Assembly: GCA_022842785.1 (NCBI GenBank)
Contig: JALHOW010000002.1
Location: 620,001-684,000 of the forward strand
Direction of reading: 5' to 3'
Origin: Hyphomicrobiaceae bacterium
GTDB taxonomy: Bacteria > Pseudomonadota > Alphaproteobacteria > Rhizobiales > Hyphomicrobiaceae
DNA length: 64,000 nt
The notes under the pieces are model-generated. The model was not told the origin of the DNA. It saw only the letters and a program-made list of their open reading frames with translations, and made no database searches. Shown here piece by piece: positions 8,027-16,958 of this stretch. The number at the start of each line of letters is the position of its first letter. The first letter of the stretch is position 1. The position numbers were made by a program, and so were the translations under genes.

Positions 8027-10351
8027 ATGCCGTCGCACACCACGCGTACGACCAACGCCCCTCTCGATCTCCTTGCGATGCGGCAATCCGGCGATTGGCC
8101 ACGTGCCCCCGTCGCGCTGGCGTACGTCGTGCTCTTTGCCGGGATGACGTGGCGCTGGATCTCGGGGCTCGCCACCATTCCGTGGGACGCCAAGGCGCAC
8201 TTCCATCCGCAGGTGCAGTTCCTCGCCCAGAGCCTCGCGCGCGGCGACTGGCCCTGGTGGAACCCTTATGTCTTTGCCGGCCACCCCCAGATCGCCGATC
8301 CGCAGTCGATGATCTTCTCGCCGCCGTTCCTGCTGCTCGCTCTGGCGAACGGTGATCCGAGCCTTTGGGCTGTCGACATGGCCTTGCTCGCAACCATGGC
8401 TTTCGGCGGCATCGGCCTCGTCTTCTACTTCCATGAGCGCCGCTGGCATTGGGCGGGCGCCATCGTTGCTGCGCTAGCCTTCAGCTTCGGCGCGGCGATG
8501 GCCTGGCGACTTCAGCACTACGGGCAGGTGATGAGCCTCGCTTATCTTCCGTGGCTACTGTTGTCGCTCGAGCGGGCGATTGCGCGCGGCTCCCTCGTCG
8601 CCGGTATACTCGCAGGTCTCTTCGCCGCGCTTATTGTCCTCGGGCGCGATCAGGTGGCGCTGCTCGCGATCTACGTCGCGGCGGGATATGCGCTGTGGCA
8701 TCTCGCGAGCGCCGATGCCCCGGCGCAGGCCATTCGCCGCGCGCTGCTGCCACTCGTCCTCGGCGGTGTGGTCGGGCTTGTGCTGATTGCGCTGCCCATC
8801 GCGATGACGCTGCTTCTCGCCGCCGAGTCCAACCGACCCTCCATCGATTTCATCGGCGCCGGACGTGGGTCGCTGCATCCAGCGCTGCTGCTGACGCTCA
8901 TCACGCCGGACATTTTCGGTGCGGCCGGCAGCGATTTCTGGGGACCGCCGAGCTTCGTGTGGCGCGACACGGATCTGTTCACGGCGCAGAACGTCGGCAT
9001 CCTCTACGTCGGTGCGATCCCGCTGCTTCTTGTCGCGACCGGCATTTTGAGCGGCCAGCTCTGGACACGCGAAATCCGCTTCTTCACGATCGCGCTCCTG
9101 CTGATGATGCTCTATGCGCTCGGCTGGTATACGCCGGTCTTCCGCGCGATGTACGCACTTCTTCCCGGCGTCGATCTCTACCGCCGGCCGGCCGATGCGG
9201 TCTTTCTGATCGGCGCGCTGCTCGCGGTGCTCGCCGGATACGCGACGCATCGCCTGTTCTCTGCACCATGGATCAGGCCCGGGTGGCTGCCGATTGCGCT
9301 CGTCGTCACAATCCTCGCGGCGGCTGCCGCGTTCGCACTGCTCTCCGGCTGGCGCCTGGACCGCCTGCCGCGACTTCCGGAGCCCATGCTGATCGCGGCA
9401 GCGATCTTCGCGGTCTCGGCTCTTCTCATCGCGTGGGTGCGCTCCTGTCTCGCGCTTCAGCCCATGCTCGCGGGCCTCGTGCTTGCAGGCTTCACGGCCG
9501 CCGATCTCGGCCTGAACAACGGCAACAACGGCTCGTCCGCGCTACCGCCCGCCCTCTTCGAGGTGCTCGATCCTGCGAGTCGCAACGAAACGGCCGCCTG
9601 GCTCAAGTCTCACGTCCGCAAGGACGCGACATATCGCGACCGCGTCGAACTTGCGGGCATCGGCTTTCACTGGCCGAATGCGAGCATTCCCCACCAGCTC
9701 GAGAATACGCTCGGCTACAATCCCGTGCGCCTCGGCCTCTACTCACGCGCGACCGGCGCCGAGGATCACGTCGCGTTGCCGGACCAGCGCAAGTTCTCGC
9801 ATCTCATGGCCTCGTACCGCAGTCCGCTCGCTAATCTTCTGGGGCTGCGCTACATCGCGACGGGCGCCCCCATCGAGACGATCGACAAGCACCTCCCTCC
9901 GAATGCGCTCCCGCTTGTTCATCGAACCAAAGAGGCCTGGATCTACGAGAACCCGGATGCCTTGCCGCGCGTGCTGTTCGCGACCGGCACACGGCACGTC
10001 CCCTTCGAGATCACGCTCGAGGACGGCAGCTGGCCCGATGTCGACTTCCGCACGACCGTCCTTCTGGATGGCGTAACCCCCGAGAAGGCCTCACGCGGCA
10101 TCGGGACAGCCTCGATCGTCTCCTACGCCAATACGCGCATCGAGATCGACGCCGAGAGTTCCGATGGCGGCTATGTCGTGCTCAACGATGCCTGGCATCC
10201 CTGGTGGACCGTCGAGATCGACGGTGTCCGCGCACCGCTGATCCGCGCCAATGTCCTCTTCCGCGCGGTGGCCGTGCCGCCGGGACGCCACCGGGTGACG
10301 TTCACGTTCCGGCCTCTGGAAGGCACAATCAGCGCACTCCGGCACCGCTGA
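8027..10351 (+). CDS. YfhO-type large polytopic membrane protein
   Basis: 774 residues. After a short cytoplasmic N-terminus there are many hydrophobic spans up to about residue 490, with a WNPYVFAGHPQIADPQSMIFSP loop between the first spans that is typical of GT-C-like/YfhO proteins. The last 270 residues form a soluble domain ending in WHPWWTVEIDGV and GRHRVTFTFRP, also a YfhO hallmark. Such proteins are thought to glycosylate cell-surface polymers from lipid-linked sugars. No cell-wall or polysaccharide genes adjoin it. The ATG at 8027 could be replaced by the ATG at 8078. Confidence 0.8.
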   Translation: MPSHTTRTTNAPLDLLAMRQSGDWPRAPVALAYVVLFAGMTWRWISGLATIPWDAKAHFHPQVQFLAQSLARGDWPWWNPYVFAGHPQIADPQSMIFSPPFLLLALANGDPSLWAVDMALLATMAFGGIGLVFYFHERRWHWAGAIVAALAFSFGAAMAWRLQHYGQVMSLAYLPWLLLSLERAIARGSLVAGILAGLFAALIVLGRDQVALLAIYVAAGYALWHLASADAPAQAIRRALLPLVLGGVVGLVLIALPIAMTLLLAAESNRPSIDFIGAGRGSLHPALLLTLITPDIFGAAGSDFWGPPSFVWRDTDLFTAQNVGILYVGAIPLLLVATGILSGQLWTREIRFFTIALLLMMLYALGWYTPVFRAMYALLPGVDLYRRPADAVFLIGALLAVLAGYATHRLFSAPWIRPGWLPIALVVTILAAAAAFALLSGWRLDRLPRLPEPMLIAAAIFAVSALLIAWVRSCLALQPMLAGLVLAGFTAADLGLNNGNNGSSALPPALFEVLDPASRNETAAWLKSHVRKDATYRDRVELAGIGFHWPNASIPHQLENTLGYNPVRLGLYSRATGAEDHVALPDQRKFSHLMASYRSPLANLLGLRYIATGAPIETIDKHLPPNALPLVHRTKEAWIYENPDALPRVLFATGTRHVPFEITLEDGSWPDVDFRTTVLLDGVTPEKASRGIGTASIVSYANTRIEIDAESSDGGYVVLNDAWHPWWTVEIDGVRAPLIRANVLFRAVAVPPGRHRVTFTFRPLEGTISALRHR

Positions 10352-10461
10352 GGACTGCCATGCAGACGCACCCCTCGACGCCGCGACAACGTGCTGCCAG
10401 AGTGGCGTAAACCCGAATGTGACGCCACGCGCCCAACCGGAATCCGCTGTAGGAAACTGTC

Positions 10462-11805
10462 ATGACGCATCTCATCAATCGCACCTTCAACCATGAGTAC
10501 CCGACCATCGCCGGCGGCAAGGGCGTCCGCCTCTTCGACTCGAACGGCAAGAGCTATATCGACGCGTCGGGCGGCGCCGCGGTCTCCTCCATCGGGCATG
10601 GCAATCGCAAGGTCGTCGACGCCATCAAGGCGCAGGCCGAGCAGGCCGCTTATGCACATACCTCGTTCTTCGTGTCGAAGCCCTCCGAGGACCTCGCGGA
10701 CTGGCTTGTCGCACGCGCGCCGGAGGGCTTTGGGCGCGTCGCCTTCGTCTCAGGCGGATCCGAGGCTGTCGAGGCCGCACTCAAGCTCACACGTCAGGTG
10801 CATATCGAGCGCGGCGCGCCGGAGCGCGTTCACTTCATCGCACGCGGACAGTCCTACCATGGCGGCACGCTCGGCATGATCGCGCTCGCGGGTCCGCGCC
10901 CAACGCGCCAGCTCGTCGAGCCCATGTTCGGCGATGACCTGTCGATCAGCCACATCCCGCCTTGCTACGCCTACCGCCACAAGCGCGAGGACGAGAGCGA
11001 GACCGACTATGGCCTGCGTGTCGCCCGCGCACTCGAGGAGGAGATCCTCCGCGTCGGCGCAGACAAGGTCGCCGGCTTCGTCGCCGAAACTGTGAGCGGC
11101 TCCTCCATTGGCTGTGCGCCGCCGACGCCCGGCTACTTCAAGGAGATCCGCCGCATCTGCGACAAGTATGGCGTGCTGCTGATCGTGGACGAGGTCATGT
11201 CCGGTATGGGTCGCACGGGCCATCTGTTTGCCATTACCGAGGACGGCGTCTCGCCCGACGTGATCGCCATCGCCAAAGGCCTCGGCGGCGGCTACCAGCC
11301 GATCGGCGCCGTAATGCTCCGCGACGAGCACTATGCACCTCTCGCGGAGGGCTCCGGCACGCTCAAGTGGACGCATACGTACATGGCGCACCCGACGGCT
11401 TGCGCAGCCGCTCTGGCCGTACAGCAGGTCATCGAAGAAGAAGGCTTGCTCGAGAACTGCCGCGCGCGCGGTGCCGAGCTCAAGGAGCGCCTACAGCAAC
11501 GCCTCGGTCAGCATCCGCACGTCGGCGACATCCGCGGACGCGGCCTCTTCATCGGCATCGAGCTCGTTGCCGACCGCTCCACCAAGGCCCCATTCAAGCG
11601 CGCACTAAAGCTCGCCGAGACCTACAAAAAGCAAGCCATGACGAACGGCATGCTTTGCTATCCGAGCGGCGCCAGCGCCGACGCCTATGAAGGCGACCAC
11701 ATCATGCTGGCGCCACCGCTCATCATTACCTCCGAGGAGATCAACGAGATCGTCGACATCGTCGAGCGTACACTCAACGAGACGCTCGCGAAGATCGAGA
11801 AATAA
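10462..11805 (+). CDS. Class III (omega) pyridoxal-phosphate aminotransferase
   Basis: 447 residues. The PLP lysine is in AIAKGLGGGY, the cofactor aspartate in LLIVDEVMSGMGRTG, and the phosphate-binding segment in VSGGSEAVEAALKL. The fold-type I class III family includes acetylornithine, GABA, beta-alanine and taurine aminotransferases. Residues that set the amine donor cannot be judged by eye. The M20 deacylase gene begins 10 bases downstream, so both are probably expressed together, fitting the breakdown of N-acyl amino compounds followed by transamination. Confidence 0.92.
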   Translation: MTHLINRTFNHEYPTIAGGKGVRLFDSNGKSYIDASGGAAVSSIGHGNRKVVDAIKAQAEQAAYAHTSFFVSKPSEDLADWLVARAPEGFGRVAFVSGGSEAVEAALKLTRQVHIERGAPERVHFIARGQSYHGGTLGMIALAGPRPTRQLVEPMFGDDLSISHIPPCYAYRHKREDESETDYGLRVARALEEEILRVGADKVAGFVAETVSGSSIGCAPPTPGYFKEIRRICDKYGVLLIVDEVMSGMGRTGHLFAITEDGVSPDVIAIAKGLGGGYQPIGAVMLRDEHYAPLAEGSGTLKWTHTYMAHPTACAAALAVQQVIEEEGLLENCRARGAELKERLQQRLGQHPHVGDIRGRGLFIGIELVADRSTKAPFKRALKLAETYKKQAMTNGMLCYPSGASADAYEGDHIMLAPPLIITSEEINEIVDIVERTLNETLAKIEK

Positions 11806-11815
11806 GGGAACGATC

Positions 11816-13108
11816 ATGAGCACGATCACTGCGGACGAGCAGCGCATTCTCGATGAGGTCGAGCGAGGCTTCGACGAAGAACTGGCCTTTCTGCAGGGGC
11901 TCGTACGCAGCCCGTCGGTGCGCGGTGCCGAGCACACCGTGCAGGACTATGTCTTCAACGCGCTGTCGAAGCGTGGCTATGACATGGACCGCTGGCGCGT
12001 TACCGAGGAGGACATCAAGGACCATCCCGGCTTCTCACCGATCGCTGTGTCGTACGAAAATGCCTGGGTCGTCGTCGGCACACATCGCCCGCGATCCACG
12101 AAGGGCCGCTCGCTGATCATGAACGCCCATATCGATGTCGTGCCGCCCGGCCCGACGGACATGTGGACCTACCCTCCGTATGATCCGGTCATCCGCGATG
12201 GCTGGATGTATGGCCGCGGCGCCGCTGACATGAAGGCCGGGCTCGCAGCCAATATCTACGCGCTCGACGCCATCAAGCGCGCCGGCTTCGAGCCAGCCGC
12301 GACCATCCACATCCAGTCGGTCCCCGAGGAGGAGAGCACCGGCAACGGAACGCTCGCCACCTCGGTGCGCGGCTATCGCGCCGACGCCGCCATCTGCCCG
12401 GAGCCCACCAACGGCAGCATTACGCACGCCAACGTCGGGGTCGTGTGGTTTTCGGTGCGCGTTTACGGTCGCCCTGCACACGCTCGCGAAATGCAGGCCG
12501 GCGTCAACGCCATCGACGCGGCATATAAGGTGGTCGGCGCGCTGCGCGTGCTCGAAGAGCAGCTCAATGTCGAGGCCGGACAGCACCCGCTGTTCAAGGA
12601 CCTCGTCCACCCGATCAATCTCAATATCGGGCAGATCGAAGGTGGCGACTGGAACTCGACGGTGCCGGCGTCTTGCACTGTGCACTGCCGCCTGTCGATG
12701 CTGCCGGGCACGCCCGCTTCCGAGCTGAAGCGCCGGATCGAGCAGACGATCAGCGATTTCTCGCGCAAGACACCCGGAAGCGGCAACACGCCGCCGGTGA
12801 TCAAGTGGACAGGCTTCTCCTGCGAGGGTTTTGTGCTCGAGGAGGGGAGCGAGGCGGAGAAAACGCTGGCGGCCGCGCACGAGGCCATCTCGGGCAATCC
12901 GCTGCGGAGGCAGGTGATGCCGGCTTATCTCGATGCGCGCGTCACGATCCTCTACGACAAGATCCCGACACTCGTGTATGGCCCCGGCGGCCGCAACATC
13001 CACAGCATCGACGAGGCCGTGGAGATCGCGACCATAAAGGAGGCGACGAAGTCGATCGCGCTTTTCGCCGCGCGCTGGTGTGGCCTCGCACCGCTGAAGT
13101 CAGCCTAA
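11816..13108 (+). CDS. M20-family deacylase (ArgE/DapE type)
   Basis: 430 residues. The ATG at 11816 follows AAGGGAACGATC, a usable ribosome binding site, 10 bases after the aminotransferase stop. Metal ligands of the M20 dizinc site are visible: NAHIDVVPPG, the bridging aspartate in GRGAADMKAG, and the catalytic/ligand glutamates in VPEEESTGNGT. The dimerisation domain lies about residues 200-320 (YGRPAHAREMQ). The family hydrolyses N-acyl amino acids or succinyl-diaminopimelate; the neighbour suggests a catabolic N-deacylase rather than a lysine-pathway enzyme. Confidence 0.9.
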   Translation: MSTITADEQRILDEVERGFDEELAFLQGLVRSPSVRGAEHTVQDYVFNALSKRGYDMDRWRVTEEDIKDHPGFSPIAVSYENAWVVVGTHRPRSTKGRSLIMNAHIDVVPPGPTDMWTYPPYDPVIRDGWMYGRGAADMKAGLAANIYALDAIKRAGFEPAATIHIQSVPEEESTGNGTLATSVRGYRADAAICPEPTNGSITHANVGVVWFSVRVYGRPAHAREMQAGVNAIDAAYKVVGALRVLEEQLNVEAGQHPLFKDLVHPINLNIGQIEGGDWNSTVPASCTVHCRLSMLPGTPASELKRRIEQTISDFSRKTPGSGNTPPVIKWTGFSCEGFVLEEGSEAEKTLAAAHEAISGNPLRRQVMPAYLDARVTILYDKIPTLVYGPGGRNIHSIDEAVEIATIKEATKSIALFAARWCGLAPLKSA

Positions 13109-13122
13109 CCTGAGGCGCCCGC

Positions 13123-13869
13123 CTATTTCCCCTTGAATTTGGGCGGGCGCTTCTCGGCGAAGGCTGCACGACCTTCGATCCAATCCTCGCTGCGGTTGAT
13201 TGCATCAACCTGCGAACGCGCAATGCCTGCGATCTCGGTCGGGCCCTTGGGCAGCGTCTCGGCCGCAAATCGCTTCAGCATCCGCGAGGGCATGGGCGCC
13301 GTCTCGGCAATGCGCCGTGCATAATCCATAGCCGTCGGCATGAGCTGGTCTACCGCCACGATCTTGTTCGCGTAGCCGACCTCGTAGGCGCGCTTGGCAT
13401 CGATCGTATCGCCGACGAGCAGCAACTCCATCGCGATCTTGTGCGGAATGCGCGTGACGAGGTTCGAGATGAGGCCGCCGGAGAAGGCGATCTTCACTTC
13501 CGGATAGGAGAACTTCGCGTCCTCGGCGACGATCATGATGTCGGCCATGGTCGTCAGAACCATGCCGCCGCCGATGCACCAGCCCTGTACCGCCGCGACG
13601 ACCGGCTTGTCGACCGGATACCCGATGCCGGGAATGCCGTGATAGAGATGGTGCGGCACCGCCTTGAGATCGGCGCCGGCCGAAAACGCCTTGCCGTTGC
13701 CCGCCAGAACGGCAACCCGCGCCGCGTCATCAGCCATGAACTGCACCCAGCGATCGTGCAGGCCATCGACGAGTTCGGCGTCAAGCCGGTTCATACGATC
13801 CGGCTTGTTCATCGTGATGACCGCGACCATGCCGTCGCGCTTGTAGCTGACTGCCGAACTCTCGCTCAT
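13123..13869 (-). CDS. Enoyl-CoA hydratase/isomerase family protein (crotonase), last gene of the aromatic-amide operon
   Basis: 248 residues from the ATG at 13869, which overlaps the stop of the CoA-transferase gene as ATGA. The oxyanion-hole segments are FSAGADLKAV and GWCIGGGMVL. Both glutamates used by true hydratases appear to be kept: PE in SYPEVKIAF and ME in IAMELLLVGD. The C-terminus EKRPPKFKGK is typical. Together with the coupled CaiB/BaiF protein it probably acts on a CoA thioester, but which one is unknown. A longer frame extending upstream exists, but it merely reads through the CoA-transferase gene. Confidence 0.9.
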   Translation of the reverse strand: MSESSAVSYKRDGMVAVITMNKPDRMNRLDAELVDGLHDRWVQFMADDAARVAVLAGNGKAFSAGADLKAVPHHLYHGIPGIGYPVDKPVVAAVQGWCIGGGMVLTTMADIMIVAEDAKFSYPEVKIAFSGGLISNLVTRIPHKIAMELLLVGDTIDAKRAYEVGYANKIVAVDQLMPTAMDYARRIAETAPMPSRMLKRFAAETLPKGPTEIAGIARSQVDAINRSEDWIEGRAAFAEKRPPKFKGK

Positions 13870-15089
13870 GACTTCCTCCCTGCGCGGATTCCGGTCGTTG
13901 CGACGCCGGCCGCCTTGAACGCGGCAATCTCCTCCGCCGAATATCCCGCTTCGCCGAGCACCGCGTCCGTATCCGCACCCGGCATGGCGGGGAAGCGCTT
14001 GATCTCCGCGCCTCCGTGCGCATAGCGAATGCCGGACGCGAGCAGCTCGACTTCGCCATAAGGCGAATCCACCTTCTGCAGGATCGTGCGATGACCAAGC
14101 TGCGGATGCTTCACCACCTCGGCCAGCGACCAGATGCGCGAGCACGGCACATTCGCCGCCGTCAACCGCTCGTCCCAGGTCGCCGCATCGGCCGCGGAGA
14201 ACACCTCCTCGATGATCTGGCGGAGCGCCACCTCGTTCTCGATGCGCGCCGGCCAGTCGATGAAGCGCGGATCGCTCGGCAGATCGGGATGGCCAATAGC
14301 CTTGGCGAGCGCGATGAACTGCTTGTCGTTGTTCACAGCCAGCAGCAGATGTCCGTCCTTGACCTTGAAGAGATCGGCTGTCGGCAAGCGGCTCTGCGCG
14401 CGATTGCCTGACGGTCCCTGAAGATGGCCGCCGACCGTGTAGTCGACGACGAACGACGACATGAACGTCAGCGCGGAATCGAGCATCGCCACATCCACGA
14501 GCTGGCCCTTGCCCGTATGCGTGCGCTGGAACAGCGCGCTCGCCACGCCGAAGGCCAACGACATGCCGCCAATCGCGTCGCACACCGCGAAGCCCGCCCG
14601 CGTCGGACCGCTTTCCTCCGAGCCGGTGATCGACATGAGGCCGCTCATCGCCTGGATCTTGCCGTCATAGGCGCCAGTCGTGCGCTCGGGCCCGACCTGA
14701 CCGAAGCCCGAGACAGCCGCATAGATGATGCGCGGATTGACCTTCGAAAGCGCCTCGTAGCCGATGCCGAGCTTGTCCATGACGCCGGGACGGAAGTTCT
14801 CCATCACAACATCGGCCGTCTCGGCGAGCTTCTCTACGATTGCGATGGCCTCGGGCTTGGTGAGGTCGAGTGCGATGTTGCGCTTGTTGGCGTTGATCGC
14901 CAGCCAGCCCGTGCCGAGACCGCGGTCGGACCATTCCTTGTTGGGCGGCCCGTAGCGCATGTCATCGCCGCCGGGCCGCTCGATCTTGATCACGTCGGCG
15001 CCGAGCAGCGCGAGCTGGTAGCTGCCGAAGGGCCCCGCGAAAACCTGCGTGAAGTCGAGGACGCGGACACCCGTGAACGGCTGGCTCAT
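13866..15089 (-). CDS. CaiB/BaiF family CoA-transferase
   Basis: 407 residues. Start ATG 15089 overlaps the preceding GrdB-like stop codon (ATGA), as its own stop overlaps the next start. The N-terminus RVLDFTQVFAGPFGSYQLALLGADVIKIERP is the family III CoA-transferase signature, and the active-site aspartate is expected in GAYDGKIQAMSGLMSITG. Such enzymes swap CoA between carboxylic acids (formyl-CoA:oxalate, carnitine and benzylsuccinate types). The sequence does not reveal the acid used. Coupling with a GrdB-like protein and a crotonase suggests a dedicated short pathway. Confidence 0.92.
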   Translation of the reverse strand: MSQPFTGVRVLDFTQVFAGPFGSYQLALLGADVIKIERPGGDDMRYGPPNKEWSDRGLGTGWLAINANKRNIALDLTKPEAIAIVEKLAETADVVMENFRPGVMDKLGIGYEALSKVNPRIIYAAVSGFGQVGPERTTGAYDGKIQAMSGLMSITGSEESGPTRAGFAVCDAIGGMSLAFGVASALFQRTHTGKGQLVDVAMLDSALTFMSSFVVDYTVGGHLQGPSGNRAQSRLPTADLFKVKDGHLLLAVNNDKQFIALAKAIGHPDLPSDPRFIDWPARIENEVALRQIIEEVFSAADAATWDERLTAANVPCSRIWSLAEVVKHPQLGHRTILQKVDSPYGEVELLASGIRYAHGGAEIKRFPAMPGADTDAVLGEAGYSAEEIAAFKAAGVATTGIRAGRKS

Positions 15090-16042
15090 TCGGCCGCTCC
15101 CTTGAGCTTCATGTCCTCGGCGAGCTTCTCCTTCGCAATTCGCTTCTGGCGGTCGAACTCGGCGCGGCGCCGCGCGATCTCCTCTTCCGACAGGCGATCG
15201 ATGTTCGAATAGTCGAGCTTCCAATCCGGAATGTCGCTCCAGGGGATCGGATTCTGCACGGTCGTGCGCGGCCCCGGCGCGGACTCGAGAACACGCAGTG
15301 CGTGCTCGAGTGTCTCCCGCTGAGATTCCTTATCCTTGGGCCTGCCAGCCGCGTTGCCGAGGGGGAAATCGCTGAAGGCGAAGCGCGGCACGCCGACGAA
15401 CTCGACGATGTCCTTCGCGCACGCCATCACGACGGTCGGAATGCCGGCCGCTTCGAGCGCGCGCGCAGCGAGGCTGATGCTCTGGTGGCAGACGGGGCAG
15501 TTCGCCGCGAGGATGGCAACGTCCGTCTTGTCCTCCAGCACGCGCTTGACGATCTCGGGGCAGTCGACATCGAGCGTCGTGCGGTGACTGCGGTTCGTCG
15601 GAATGCCATGCACATGCGCCGTGAGCCCGCCGATCAGACCGCGGGCGGCTGCATCGCGCAGCGCCGGCAGCGGGAACCAGGTCCCTGAGTCCTCCTGCGT
15701 GGTGTGATTGCGATCGATGCCGACGTGCGAGATGCGCGTGTCGTGATCCTTCGAGGAATCGAGTGAATAGACGACGTAGAACTTGGCGGCCGAGTTATAC
15801 GGCGAGCCCGGTCCCTGATCGCCCTTGTCGGGCTGATAGAGCGCCGCCGTCGTGATCAGCGTCACCTTAGACTGCTTCAGCGGCTTCTTCAGCGGCGTGA
15901 AGGGCACGTCGTCGTAGTGCGCCCACTTGTAGGGCGCGCCATAGCCGAGGCCCACGTAATAGTTGCGAATGCGCTCGCGGTAACGGATAGGCTCGGAATG
16001 GTCCGGCGCGAAGCCGAAATCCTCGTCGGCAGGGACGCTCAT
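15086..16042 (-). CDS. Glycine/sarcosine/betaine reductase component B-like protein with Cys at the Sec position
   Basis: 318 residues from ATG 16042, with GAGGAGA seven bases upstream. It resembles the GrdB/PrdB fold: an N-terminal Y-rich region, SHVGIDRNHT, GLIGGLTAHVHGIPTN, an AANCPVCHQSISLAARALEAAGIPTVV strand-turn-helix, and a PRFAFSDFPLGNAAG segment. The CPVC motif aligns with the selenocysteine UxxC motif of clostridial GrdB, so the protein would be a Cys form. No GrdA, GrdC or GrdD homologue or thioredoxin gene is nearby, so classic glycine reduction is unlikely. Its gene is coupled to a CoA-transferase and a crotonase. Function is unknown; a thiol-based C-N or C-S cleavage is only a guess. 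Confidence 0.7.
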   Translation of the reverse strand: MSVPADEDFGFAPDHSEPIRYRERIRNYYVGLGYGAPYKWAHYDDVPFTPLKKPLKQSKVTLITTAALYQPDKGDQGPGSPYNSAAKFYVVYSLDSSKDHDTRISHVGIDRNHTTQEDSGTWFPLPALRDAAARGLIGGLTAHVHGIPTNRSHRTTLDVDCPEIVKRVLEDKTDVAILAANCPVCHQSISLAARALEAAGIPTVVMACAKDIVEFVGVPRFAFSDFPLGNAAGRPKDKESQRETLEHALRVLESAPGPRTTVQNPIPWSDIPDWKLDYSNIDRLSEEEIARRRAEFDRQKRIAKEKLAEDMKLKGAAE

Positions 16043-16142
16043 GGGGCGGTCTCCTCGGTGTTGGTGCTTTGGGCGTATTGTCGCCAGTTCGAGCGCGCGC
16101 GCAAGGCCACCGCCCTCTAAGCGGAGCAACCCTGCCGCGCCC

Positions 16143-16949
16143 TTACCGGCCAGTCCACTTAGGCTTACGCTTCTCGGCAAAAGCCCTGGGCCCTTCGATC
16201 GCATCCTCGCTGTTGCGATGCGCGACATAAGCCGGGTACCGCATGTTCTTCATGCTCACTTCCATGACCGGATTGTCGAGCGATCGCATGACAACCTGCT
16301 TGGTCGCCCGGATGCTCATGGGCGAACACTCGAGGATCATGTCAGCCCAGCGGCGCGCCTCCTTCATGAGATCATCATGAGGCACGACGGCCGTGACGAA
16401 GCCGAGCTCGTAGCCCTCGGCCGCCGGGACGTGGCGCCCGGTCAGCATCATCCCCATAGCCTTCTTGAGCGGGATCTGGCGCGCGAGGCGTTGCATTCCA
16501 CCAGCGCCAGCCGACAGCCCCACGCGCGGCTCCGGCAAAGCAAAGCGCGCCTTGTCCGAGGCAATGATGATGTCGCAGGCGAGCGCGATCTCGAATCCGC
16601 CGCCCATCGCGACACCATTCACTGCCGCGATCAGCGGCTTGTCGAGGTCGTGCCGGTTCGTGAGGCCGCCGAAGCCCGAGGACGGCGACGCAGGACGCGC
16701 GCCGGACTTGGCCCGCAGCTCGGCATGATACTTGAGGTCATTGCCGGCCGAGAATGCGCGATCGCCCGCGCCGGTCACGATCCCGATCCACAGCTCCGGA
16801 TCAGCCGCGAAGGCGTCGAATACATCCGACAGCTCCTGGCTGACCATGGGATGCACGGCATTCATCACGTCGGGACGGTTGATCGTTACCGTCAGGATGC
16901 GGCCATCCACATCGACCTTGGTGAACTCGCCATTCTTCAGGGCGCTCAT
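16143..16949 (-). CDS. Enoyl-CoA hydratase family protein (carnitinyl-CoA dehydratase-like)
   Basis: 268 residues. Oxyanion-hole elements are FSAGNDLKY and GVAMGGGFEIALACD. One catalytic glutamate is kept (ALPEPRVGLSAGAGG), but the second, expected in the AME position after the QRLARQIPLKKAM helix, reads AMG. This Glu-to-Gly change is common in CaiD-like members and argues against a standard beta-oxidation hydratase. It begins 9 bases after the amidase stop and about 100 bases before the GrdB-like start, so it belongs to the same operon. Confidence 0.9.
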   Translation of the reverse strand: MSALKNGEFTKVDVDGRILTVTINRPDVMNAVHPMVSQELSDVFDAFAADPELWIGIVTGAGDRAFSAGNDLKYHAELRAKSGARPASPSSGFGGLTNRHDLDKPLIAAVNGVAMGGGFEIALACDIIIASDKARFALPEPRVGLSAGAGGMQRLARQIPLKKAMGMMLTGRHVPAAEGYELGFVTAVVPHDDLMKEARRWADMILECSPMSIRATKQVVMRSLDNPVMEVSMKNMRYPAYVAHRNSEDAIEGPRAFAEKRKPKWTGR

Positions 16950-16958
16950 GATTTCCTC

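Noticed and set aside
8449-9834. A 461-codon frame inside the YfhO-type gene
   Set aside because: Extremely Arg/Ala-rich shadow of the membrane protein in another frame, with no recognisable domain.
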